Source: an uncultured Flavobacteriales bacterium
GTDB taxonomy: Bacteria; Bacteroidota; Bacteroidia; Flavobacteriales; Crocinitomicaceae
NCBI GenBank assembly: GCA_946479125.1
Contig: CAMLET010000113.1
Span: 1-8,514, forward strand
Reading direction: 5' to 3'
DNA length: 8,514 nt
Part shown: positions 1-5,570 of the stretch, one piece after another
How positions within the stretch are numbered: position 1 is the first letter of the stretch
Layout: every line of letters begins with the position of its first letter
Translations under genes and position numbers: made by a program
Notes under the pieces: generated by a model
Seen by the model: the letters and a program-made list of their open reading frames with translations, nothing else
Databases searched by the model: none
What the model was told of the DNA's origin: nothing

Positions 1-446
1 TATTATACTATATTCGTTTGAACATATATCATTTTGTGATAAGGAAATTATATATGAATGTTCCGATTACGAGTGACGAACTTCAAAAGTTGGAAGACCT
101 GGTATTTAACGGTGAATTGGGAACAAAGGAAGATTTCATAAACAATTATGGCAATCAACCTTTAGGCAAATTTGTACGCGAAATTCTAGGTCTCGATATT
201 CACGTAGCCAACGAAGCATTTGCACAATTTCTTCAAAACGGAAATTTAAAGGCGCATCAACAGAAATTTATTCAAACGATTATCGATTATTTGAACACGA
301 ACGGGGTTATTGACAAATCACTATTATTCGAAGCTCCTTTCAACTATGTTCATGATGATGGACTGACTGGAGTATTTCAAGACAATGAAGCATTGGAAAT
401 CATACAGATCATTAGCAAGATTAATGAAAATGCGGGAGTTGCGTGA
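1..446 (+). CDS. hsdR: Type I restriction enzyme R subunit, C-terminal end (partial)
   Basis: This is the 3' end of a gene that enters from the left edge; the frame (first full codon at base 3) is open to the edge, so an internal TTG at 18 should not be taken as the start. About 147 residues are visible. They match the C-terminal helical domain of EcoEI-type HsdR proteins: a PITSDELQKLEDLVF segment, then PLGKFVREILGLD, ANEAFAQFL, a helix with FIQTIIDYL, then LFEAPF and a final IISKINENA. In the family this domain follows the nuclease and the DEAD-like translocase motor and is thought to hold the R subunit to the HsdM/HsdS methyltransferase core. The motor and nuclease parts are outside the window, so activity cannot be judged. 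The reading frame is intact to a TGA stop. hsdM and hsdS are not visible and would be expected upstream. Recognition is by remembered family motifs. Confidence 0.85.
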   Translation, partial: LYYIRLNIYHFVIRKLYMNVPITSDELQKLEDLVFNGELGTKEDFINNYGNQPLGKFVREILGLDIHVANEAFAQFLQNGNLKAHQQKFIQTIIDYLNTNGVIDKSLLFEAPFNYVHDDGLTGVFQDNEALEIIQIISKINENAGVA

Positions 447-523
447 GAAGGGACTTTCATATCTCTTAAACAAATCTAAAGGGGACAAAAAGTGTTACAA
501 CAGTTCGAAAAAGAAAATTGTCA

Positions 524-1048
524 ATGAACTCATACATCACCAACAAAAAAGAACTTCCTGAAAACGTTTGGTTTTTAACCACGTTAATGCCAGTAATCGG
601 AATAATCATGATTTTCACTTCAACTGATCCTAAATGGATTAGTGTTTTGATAACGCTCATAATCATATATGCCTGCGGAGAGGGATGTGCCAACACGTAT
701 ACCACTTTTACTTTTGAAAGTGGACGATTTATCGTCGGATTGCCTTATCGTAAATACAGTTTACTTTGGATTAAAGCCAACAGAACGCTGACAGTTGAAG
801 ACACGTTGTGGGATGAGATTCAAATAGCTCATATTTATAACAGATCAAAAACAAAAGTATTTCGTAGAACATTTTACTTTATGAAAGACGGTAAATATGC
901 ATACTACTTTAGTGCTATTGGCTGCGAGGATTTTGAAAACGAACTAAGACTTCGGCATCCAGATAAAAACATACACATTATCAAAACGGAACCAAAATAC
1001 AGAGATATCCGTCCGTTTTTAGAAAGCAGGAAAGAGCGAGTTATTTAA
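524..1048 (+). CDS. Hypothetical membrane protein, two N-terminal helices plus soluble domain
   Basis: I do not recognise this 174-residue protein. After a short polar N-terminus there are two hydrophobic stretches, roughly residues 16-33 (WFLTTLMPVIGIIMIF) and 38-56 (WISVLITLIIIYAC), forming a probable helical hairpin in the inner membrane. The remaining 115 residues alternate polar and aromatic residues (FTFESGRFIVGLPYRKYSLLW, split by turns) in a way that suggests a beta-rich cytoplasmic domain, perhaps PH-like; that is inference. The C-terminus is highly charged. A TTG six bases upstream could also start the frame, but the ATG at 524 is preceded by an A-rich stretch and is preferred. It lies 77 bases after hsdR on the same strand with no terminator between them, so it could be co-transcribed with the restriction locus. 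It converges on the next gene with a 20-base gap. Confidence 0.7.
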   Translation: MNSYITNKKELPENVWFLTTLMPVIGIIMIFTSTDPKWISVLITLIIIYACGEGCANTYTTFTFESGRFIVGLPYRKYSLLWIKANRTLTVEDTLWDEIQIAHIYNRSKTKVFRRTFYFMKDGKYAYYFSAIGCEDFENELRLRHPDKNIHIIKTEPKYRDIRPFLESRKERVI

Positions 1049-1068
1049 TTATTTCCTATCCACCTTCA

Positions 1069-1584
1069 TTACTTCCGCTTCTCCTCCCCCTCTATTTCCT
1101 TCAACAACTCTCCCAATTTCACTACAAGCTGTTTATATTCCTCTTCCATGACATTCAGTTCAAGTGGCGCTAATGCTCCGCGACGTTTCTCTTCTTCCAG
1201 TTGAGCGCCCAACTTTTCGATTTGTTGGAGTAGTTCTGCCACCCTCGGGTCTTTCTCCGCATTGGGTGCTCCGCTCAATAGCGCATTCCTCCGATTCAAC
1301 GCATCAATTTGCTCAACGTAATTCTGCATCACTTTCTTCAAGGCTTCGTTTTCAGCGTTCAAACTATCAAGAGATTCATGAATAAATACTCCTTCCTGTC
1401 TTGCCGCATTCAAGTCTGCTTTCAGCAAATCTATTTTCTCCTGCTGATTTGCGAGTTCTACTTCCCTTAGGAGTTGGAAGTAATTCATGGAACTAAGTTT
1501 TAAGGCACAGTTGGGGAAACCAGAACGAGTTTGCGCCAGAGAAGTGAATGAAACGAAGAGGAAAACGATTAAAAGTGATTTCAT
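1069..1584 (-). CDS. Secreted coiled-coil protein, function unknown
   Basis: This 171-residue protein begins with a clear Sec signal peptide: MKS, a hydrophobic core (LLIVFLFVSFTS) and a probable cleavage site after SLA at residue 17, leaving Gln18 as the new N-terminus, a frequent arrangement in Bacteroidota. There is no lipobox. Most of the mature part is charged heptad-like sequence rich in Leu, Glu, Lys and Gln, in two blocks (about residues 35-105 and 113-170) separated by a Pro/Gly break at SGAPNAEKDP. It is therefore likely an extended helical, periplasmic or surface protein. One cysteine (residue 26) is present. No enzymatic motif is seen. The start is the ATG at 1584, set by the signal peptide. 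It ends 20 bases from the convergent membrane-protein gene with no visible terminator between them. Function is unknown. Confidence 0.75.
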   Translation of the reverse strand: MKSLLIVFLFVSFTSLAQTRSGFPNCALKLSSMNYFQLLREVELANQQEKIDLLKADLNAARQEGVFIHESLDSLNAENEALKKVMQNYVEQIDALNRRNALLSGAPNAEKDPRVAELLQQIEKLGAQLEEEKRRGALAPLELNVMEEEYKQLVVKLGELLKEIEGEEKRK

Positions 1585-1609
1585 TGTGACGTAAAAATAA
1601 GGAAAGAAT

Positions 1610-1633
1610 AGCTTACACTAACTCCAGCTTACA
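1610..1633 (-). promoter_or_regulatory. Direct repeat TGTAAGCT upstream of the coiled-coil gene
   Basis: The octamer AGCTTACA (TGTAAGCT on the minus strand) occurs at 1610-1617 and again at 1626-1633, a 16-base period, 26-49 bases upstream of the minus-strand start at 1584. The position fits a regulator site or promoter region. No clean Bacteroidota promoter (TTG and TAnnTTTG) is seen; TATTCTTTC at about 1603-1611 on the minus strand is only an approximate -7 element. Confidence 0.25.
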
Positions 1634-1693
1634 TTGGTTCCAAGCCCTCTTCACTCACCGCGAACGCACCAAATCCCTCTTCCCTGTCCGTCT

Positions 1694-1950
1694 AACAAAA
1701 TCCAATCCGTGTGCAAGCTCTTCCTGCTGCGTGTGCAACTAGCGCCAACCCATGTGCAGACAAATCGAAGACAGCTGCGGGTGGTTCCTGGTGCATCTTC
1801 AGCCACCGCGAAGTGGTGTGAAGGGAACGCGGACACATCTTTCGGTAGTTTCCGGTCAATCTAAAACAAAATCCAACGCATGTGCATGCACTTCATGGTC
1901 CGTGTGAAACAAAATCGGATGCGTGTGAAACAAAATTCATTGATTTTTTC
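1694..1950. repeat. Degenerate 21-22 bp direct-repeat array (iteron-like)
   Basis: The 9-mer [C/G]C[A/G]TGTG[C/A]A occurs six times in the same orientation, at 1707, 1729, 1750, 1878, 1900 and 1921, so the spacing is 22 and 21 bases in both clusters. The full unit is about AACAAAATCC.A followed by CGTGTGCA. The left cluster covers 1694-1758 and the right one 1865-1931; they are offset by exactly 171 bases and align without gaps over at least 46 bases (1694-1739 against 1865-1910). Traces such as GGTGTGAA at 1815 lie between them. A further half unit (AACAAAATTCATTG) follows at 1929. Spacing near two helical turns is typical of protein-binding iterons, but nothing else here indicates an origin. 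Confidence 0.6.
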
Positions 1951-2000
1951 AGTCAATAGCCTCGACGTTTGAAAAAGTCGGGGAAACAGTTCAGTCAATA
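1948..2000. repeat. Duplicated 11-mer TTCAGTCAATA
   Basis: TTCAGTCAATA occurs at 1948-1958 and again at 1990-2000, a 42-base period. AAAATTCATT also occurs on both sides, at about 1932 and 2013. This appears to continue the repeat-rich non-coding stretch to its left; no function is evident. Confidence 0.4.
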
Positions 2001-2077
2001 ATCCTTCGTTTTAAAATTCATTAACAGTTGATTTTTAGTGCTTTGGCATGTTGTTTTCAGATTAGAATTCAGGTGAG

Positions 2078-2199
2078 ATTTCCCGCAGACGAGCACAGAG
2101 GATCACAGAAGAATCAAAATTCGGAATCGATTAATAGTTCTTCAGCTTCTTATTAACACTTAAAACATCAGTGCTCTTCCGTGTACCTCTGTGGGAAAT
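2078..2199. repeat. MITE-like inverted repeat, TTTCCC.CAGA ends
   Basis: The left end ATTTCCCGCAGA (2078-2089) is the inverted copy, with one mismatch, of the right end TCTGTGGGAAAT (2188-2199). GAGCAC (2091-2096) likewise mirrors GTGCTC (2171-2176). The left arm continues with CACAGAGGATCACAGA. Such TTTCCCACAGA / CACAGAGG words are, from memory, a common dispersed intergenic repeat in Bacteroidota. The roughly 120-base span has no coding potential, so it is best described as a non-autonomous palindromic element. Confidence 0.45.
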
Positions 2200-2228
2200 A
2201 AAAAACCTAATAATAAGAGGCTATCGGT

Positions 2229-2254
2229 CGGTCATCGAGCGGAGTCGAGATGTC
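2229..2254. repeat. REP-like palindrome with GAGCGGAGTCGA core
   Basis: GTCATCGAGCGG directly followed by AGTCGAGATGTC contains the GAGCGGAGTCGA core that I recall from widespread intergenic repeats in Bacteroidota and other phyla. CATC at 2233-2236 can pair with GATG at 2249-2252. It sits 20-45 bases ahead of the next start codon, within the probable 5' leader of that gene. Confidence 0.4.
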
Positions 2255-2273
2255 AAACTTTTAAAAATTAGAA

Positions 2274-2981
2274 ATGATGAAAAGAACAACTACAAACAAA
2301 CTGAACATGTATCAAAGTGTGTTCTCAGTAATGAGCGATTTTCAAAGTGTGTGGGGAGCTGTCCCTGCATTTGTGAGCTCTGTTGCCAACTTCAACAGCA
2401 AACTAGATTTGTTGCGGATTCGTCTAACAGAACAATCAAGTACAACAACTGGAGTTTCTGCCGAGAAAGATCTGCGGCTGACTGATCTAAAAGAGCGTAT
2501 GCTGGTGATTCATCGAGGTCTATTCCTTTACGGTGATTCAACTGGTAATATCCTCTTAAGAGAACGTAACAGAAAAACAAAAACGAGCCTGGAGAAACTG
2601 AACATTGCGAAATTGGCAATTGGCTGCAACGAGTTAAAAGGTGATTTGGAACTTTATAGCCAATACCTTTCCGACTACGGTATCAGTTCGGATCTGATTG
2701 CTGAGATTTTGCCAATGCTAACAAGTATCGATGAGCTCAACAACAGTGCACGAAAAGCAATCCTGAAACGTAAAAGTGTTACGCAATCCATTGCTGAACT
2801 AGAACGTGCTCTCGATAAAATTCTTCGCAATGAAATGGATAACCTCATTCTGGTGTTCAAGAAGAATCAACCTTCATTCTTTGGTGCGTTTCGCAATGCA
2901 AGAGTGATTGTGGATTACGGACACCATGGCGGCGGATCAGGCGCACCTGAAGAACGCGATGATGGAAGGGTTGATGTTTAA
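2274..2981 (+). CDS. Conserved helical hypothetical protein (Bacteroidota family)
   Basis: This 235-residue protein is almost entirely predicted alpha-helical, with no signal peptide and no membrane segment. The order of blocks is: an N-terminal MYQSVFSVMSDFQSVWGAVPAF segment interrupted by short turns (residues 12-33), a TTTGVSAEKD turn (57-66), long helices (68-195), and a conserved-looking end FKKNQPSFFGAFRNARVIVD (195-214). I remember a recurring family of uncharacterised Bacteroidota proteins of this size with the same plan, including a TTG(V)-x-KD turn and an F...NP.FY..Y..AR.IVD ending; I know of no assigned function. The last 20 residues (GHHGGGSG, then acidic/basic residues) look like a flexible tail. 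Two consecutive ATG codons, 2274 and 2277, could start it. It is monocistronic: flanked by repeats upstream and by a good terminator 23 bases downstream. Confidence 0.7.
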   Translation: MMKRTTTNKLNMYQSVFSVMSDFQSVWGAVPAFVSSVANFNSKLDLLRIRLTEQSSTTTGVSAEKDLRLTDLKERMLVIHRGLFLYGDSTGNILLRERNRKTKTSLEKLNIAKLAIGCNELKGDLELYSQYLSDYGISSDLIAEILPMLTSIDELNNSARKAILKRKSVTQSIAELERALDKILRNEMDNLILVFKKNQPSFFGAFRNARVIVDYGHHGGGSGAPEERDDGRVDV

Positions 2982-3003
2982 GTGACGGCTTACGCCTTAA
3001 GAG

Positions 3004-3036
3004 ACCGGTTCTGAATAAGAATCGGTTTTTCTTTTT
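3004..3036 (+). terminator. Rho-independent terminator of the helical hypothetical gene
   Basis: ACCGGTTCT (3004-3012) pairs with AGAATCGGT (3018-3026), with one G-T pair, around a five-base loop GAATA. It is followed by TTTTTCTTTTTC. It starts 23 bases after the stop codon at 2981. Confidence 0.85.
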
Positions 3037-3039
3037 CAC

Positions 3040-3061
3040 CTACTTTTTAGCCAAAAAGTAG
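3040..3061. repeat. Perfect 9-bp hairpin CTACTTTTT / AAAAAGTAG
   Basis: CTACTTTTT (3040-3048), loop AGCC, AAAAAGTAG (3053-3061). It lies four bases beyond the T-tract of the terminator. The word ACTTTTT-GGC-AAAAAGT is, from memory, a frequent dispersed element in Bacteroidota intergenic DNA. It is symmetric and could also add to termination from either side. Confidence 0.55.
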
Positions 3062-3073
3062 CAAAAGGCTTTC

Positions 3074-3216
3074 ATCATTCCAAGGCATAACGGGTGCTTA
3101 AAAAGCTTCTTGTTTTCCAGCCAAAGTAATTTATTGTAACCAATAAAGAGGACAAGCCCCTTTGGCGGAAAACTACAAAGCTTTTCAATCACTAATCCGT
3201 TCTACTGTGGAATGAT
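3074..3216. repeat. Long imperfect inverted repeat (about 143 bases) with nested stems
   Basis: The two halves of this span are approximate reverse complements. Matching blocks from outside in are ATCATTCCA (3074-3082) with TGGAATGAT (3208-3216), AAAAGCTT (3101-3108) with AAGCTTTT (3178-3185), GTTTTCC (3112-3118) with GGAAAAC (3167-3173), GCCAAAG (3120-3126) with CTTTGGC (3160-3166), and TTTATTG (3130-3136) with CAATAAA (3141-3147) around the loop TAAC. Only a bulged A separates the third and fourth blocks. No open frame covers it. It may be a MITE-like element or a structured RNA; the sequence alone does not decide. Confidence 0.6.
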
Positions 3217-3462
3217 ATTGAGTTCCTATTAAGGGTCTTAGTTACAAATTCTGAGGTAAGGTTCTGTGTTTCTAGCCACCTCCTTCATCTTTCACTTCGG
3301 TCTTTTGTATAAAACATGTTTAAAGTGTTTTTTAGTTCTGGCCCTGTCTGACTGTAGGTCACGCAGGCAGGTCGGAATGAGACTTGATTTTTTGTTCCTT
3401 ACCTCGCCAATGGCGGATTCTTATTAAGACAAAAAGAATAGAACTAAGCACTTTGCTACATC
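3217..3462. other. Gene-free intergenic remainder with weak palindromes
   Basis: No coding frame or RNA gene is recognised here. Two weak palindromes are seen: CCTGTCTGAC (3343-3352) facing GTCACGCAGGCAGG (3358-3371), whose ends can pair imperfectly, and CGCCA-A-TGGCG (3405-3415). Both resemble degenerate intergenic repeat debris and may be remains of mobile repeats. Confidence 0.3.
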
Positions 3463-3495
3463 AAAAAAAGGCGCCCACCATAAGCGGACGCCTTT
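3463..3495 (-). terminator. Rho-independent terminator of the protease cluster
   Basis: On the minus strand AAAGGCGTCC (3495-3486) pairs with GGGCGCCTTT (3476-3467), ten pairs including one G-T, with a nine-base loop. A run of seven T follows (3469-3463). It begins 22 bases after the stop of the serine protease gene and ends the minus-strand gene block. Confidence 0.88.
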
Positions 3496-3517
3496 CCTCA
3501 TTATTAACGGGCTGCGC

Positions 3518-4369
3518 TTAACCCGCTATCTTTGAATTGATCCACGTTTTTACCGCCTCAGTGATCTGAACTCCTTGGTTCAGGTTCTTACCATCAACAG
3601 AACGGGTATGAATTCCAACAACTGATTTGTTGTCATTCATCATAATCGCTGATCCGCTTGCACCTTTATCAGTTGTGATCGGGTAAAACAAAGCACCAGC
3701 TGCCGGAGCAGCAAGGTTACCAGTAGCATGAGACATTGTTGTGTCATAAATACCGTAACCATTGATCTGAACTGCCAAACCTGTCAGTTCACGGTCTGTT
3801 TTAACTACCATTTGCGGAAGGTCGCTTACATCAACTGCTTCAGCCAGTTTTACCAAACCGTAATCGTAGCTGATGTTTACTGCCTGTAATTCCTTTGAAA
3901 GATGAGAGAAATCAGCGTGACGTGATACCGCGTTGTTCTTGTAAGCATCCGGAACATACCATGCTGTAGCATTGATCGTTGGGTACGGTTTAACAGGATC
4001 GGACAATTGGAACGCAGGTGCTGTTGTAGTTTGCCCTCTTGAGAATTTCACTTTTGTCGCAGTTCCTTCCGCCGGATCATACAAGTTGTGAGCACATGTG
4101 AGCACATATTGTGTTGTCGTTTTACCCGGTTCAAAGATCAGAGTACCTGTACCGATGTAATTTGTTTCTTCTGTTGTGGTAATAATTTCCCCCGAATCGA
4201 TGTCTTCTATTTCCACCGTTTTTTCGAAGGTTAAATCCAAAAGTCCAACAAAATAGTAAGGGGAAGCCTTTGTTTTATCCCCGGTAATTTTTTCGGGAAC
4301 ATTTCCCGGAATAGGTTTAAAGACTGTTGGTGTTGTCTTTGTTTCTTCCTGTTGTTCTAAATTTTCCAT
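3518..4369 (-). CDS. Trypsin-like serine protease, V8/glutamyl endopeptidase type, no signal peptide
   Basis: This 283-residue protein has the full chymotrypsin-fold triad: His94 in LTCAHNLYD, Asp169 in SYDYGLVKL and Ser238 in DKGASGSAIM. The serine motif is G-x-S-G-S, as in V8-like (S1B) enzymes, rather than GDSGGP, and VVGIHTRS (250-257) supplies His254 at the place where V8-type enzymes carry a His linked to cleavage after Glu; Glu preference here is inferred. The first 35 residues are polar (Glu, Gln, Thr, Lys, Pro) and contain no hydrophobic signal sequence, which is odd for this family, whose members are normally exported as pre-pro-proteins. They may be a short pro-segment or a linker. 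The start is the only ATG that keeps this region. It lies 27 bases after the collar-protein gene, implying co-transcription, and is followed by a strong terminator. Substrate unknown; the neighbouring cluster proteins are candidates. Confidence 0.88.
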   Translation of the reverse strand: MENLEQQEETKTTPTVFKPIPGNVPEKITGDKTKASPYYFVGLLDLTFEKTVEIEDIDSGEIITTTEETNYIGTGTLIFEPGKTTTQYVLTCAHNLYDPAEGTATKVKFSRGQTTTAPAFQLSDPVKPYPTINATAWYVPDAYKNNAVSRHADFSHLSKELQAVNISYDYGLVKLAEAVDVSDLPQMVVKTDRELTGLAVQINGYGIYDTTMSHATGNLAAPAAGALFYPITTDKGASGSAIMMNDNKSVVGIHTRSVDGKNLNQGVQITEAVKTWINSKIAG

Positions 4370-4396
4370 ATCTAATCAATTTAATTTCAATCTGGG

Positions 4397-5449
4397 CTAA
4401 GCCCATTTAATGGTATACAATTCTGCAATATTGATTCCCCGTGTTTCTTTACCTCCGGTGCTTAGCGTAGAGTCTTTCGCAGTCTTAATAACAGAGTTCA
4501 GCGGAGTTCCGGCAGTTCCCGGTAAAATATGACCCTCAATAGAGAATTGGAGTTGGTGGCTGTGACTACGGAATGCATCCGCTTCCAACGTACCTACCCT
4601 ATCTCCTATTCGTATGCCTTGTCCCCAGGCACTCCGGGTTGAAGCATCACGGTCTACGGTTCCGCCGTTGTTCCACGACCTGCTGAAATAGCCACGCATA
4701 TCTGGTAAAAGCGATTCACCTTTTGTAGTTGCACCAAAAACACCGTTCAAAACGGAATTCAGACGTGAGTATCCTTTTGTAAGAGGAGCCGACGGCTGAC
4801 AAAGTGAAAGTTCGGTTGCCGGAGGTGTTTCCATTGAAATGTACTGTTTCCGTTCTCCGATTATTCCCTGTACCATTAGCGGGAGATTACTCAATGCAAC
4901 GCGTCCTACGTTGGCGTAAACTCTGTAGATATCGAAAGTTGCATTAGGTGAAGAACTTTCCAGCAAAACGGTCAGCTGATCGGCTTCATCATTCACAAGT
5001 AGATCTACCTTGATAACGCACTTCTCATTCGGAACCAACGTTACCGAACGTGAGCTGGTATTGATTCCGTCGTGAAGTGATAAACTGATCTTATTACTCG
5101 TTCCTGAAGGTGTGGAAACAACAGCAGAAGCAGTTACCCATTTTTCACGAAGCGTTCGTTTCCAACGCGGAAACTCATGAATGGCCTGGCGAAATGTCAT
5201 GGGCTTTTGTTCCGCATTTTTTATTATCCGGCAGCATTCATTGGCTACGTTATAGGAAATGGATCCGTTATTATCGGAATCAGCATACACCCAACCGTCA
5301 GGATGATTGTATGTAATTTTCATCTGCTCTTTATGGAGCACTTGGTTGCTATAGTAAAGAAAGTCAGTGTTGTACACCAGATTCTTTTGCTGCATAGCAA
5401 AGAGCAAATCTTCGAGATGCTCATCCAACGGGAGTGCATTGCTTATCAT
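4397..5449 (-). CDS. Phage tail-collar-like protein (tail-fibre / microcystin-dependent-protein type C-terminus)
   Basis: About 350 residues from the ATG at 5449. The frame could be extended to a TTG at 5485, but that codon lies against the hairpin just upstream, so the ATG is preferred. Positions from the ATG: residues 1-90 are an N-terminal part with aromatic-rich short strands; about 100-185 look beta-rich (repeated Ser/Thr/Val strands such as NKISLSLHDG) and may be a jelly-roll-like binding module; 235-350 form the recognisable part. This end carries LLPDMRGYFSRSWNNGG, then VGTLEADAFRSHSHQ with an HxH pair, and closes with TGGKETRGINIAELYTIKW, the signature order of tail collar domains (LPDLRGxFxRGWD / DxFKSHxH / ETRPxNxAxxYxIK). 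Such tips trimerise and bind receptors in phage fibres. No signal peptide and no other phage structural gene is present nearby. It is followed 27 bases later by the protease gene. Confidence 0.75.
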   Translation of the reverse strand: MISNALPLDEHLEDLLFAMQQKNLVYNTDFLYYSNQVLHKEQMKITYNHPDGWVYADSDNNGSISYNVANECCRIIKNAEQKPMTFRQAIHEFPRWKRTLREKWVTASAVVSTPSGTSNKISLSLHDGINTSSRSVTLVPNEKCVIKVDLLVNDEADQLTVLLESSSPNATFDIYRVYANVGRVALSNLPLMVQGIIGERKQYISMETPPATELSLCQPSAPLTKGYSRLNSVLNGVFGATTKGESLLPDMRGYFSRSWNNGGTVDRDASTRSAWGQGIRIGDRVGTLEADAFRSHSHQLQFSIEGHILPGTAGTPLNSVIKTAKDSTLSTGGKETRGINIAELYTIKWA

Positions 5450-5486
5450 AACCTGTGAATTTTGAACGTTTCTGTGATGAATCAAA

Positions 5487-5514
5487 GAAGGCTGAAAACA
5501 GATCTTCAGCCTTC
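5487..5514 (-). terminator. Hairpin between the RhiA-like and collar genes (weak terminator or attenuator)
   Basis: GAAGGCTGAA (5487-5496) pairs perfectly with TTCAGCCTTC (5505-5514) around an eight-base loop. On the minus strand it is followed only by CTTTGATT, a poor U-tract. It lies 57 bases after the RhiA-like stop and 37 bases before the collar ATG. It probably ends a fraction of the transcripts or protects the 3' end, letting the first gene be expressed above the next two. Confidence 0.55.
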
Positions 5515-5570
5515 ATTTTACTAAACCCCCAACTTATAGGGGAGCACCATTGTGAACGGGGAATAGAATG

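Noticed and set aside
466..705. 79-residue minus-strand frame
   Set aside because: It is antisense to the membrane-protein gene. Its hydrophobic stretch is the complement of the two transmembrane segments.
1634..1864. Open frame of 76 residues (+) and overlapping 61-residue frame (-)
   Set aside because: The + frame uses a TTG start. Both are made of the degenerate repeat units and have no protein-like composition.
1694..1950. CRISPR array
   Set aside because: The units are contiguous and degenerate, with no conserved repeat separated by unique spacers, and no cas gene is near.
2171..2485. 104-residue frame (+) overlapping the helical hypothetical gene
   Set aside because: It begins in the right arm of the inverted repeat, uses GTG, and overlaps a well-supported gene in another frame. 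Its Cys-rich composition is an artefact.
4394..4404. GGGCT-A-AGCCC palindrome at the collar stop codon, as a terminator
   Set aside because: The stem is five pairs with a one-base centre and has no T-run; it is probably fortuitous.
4397..5449. Prophage remnant
   Set aside because: Only one tail-collar-like gene is present, without capsid, portal, terminase, integrase or lysis genes in the window, and collar domains also occur in non-phage proteins.
5110..5458. Two + strand frames opposite the collar gene
   Set aside because: They are antisense to a recognisable tail-collar protein and show no family resemblance.
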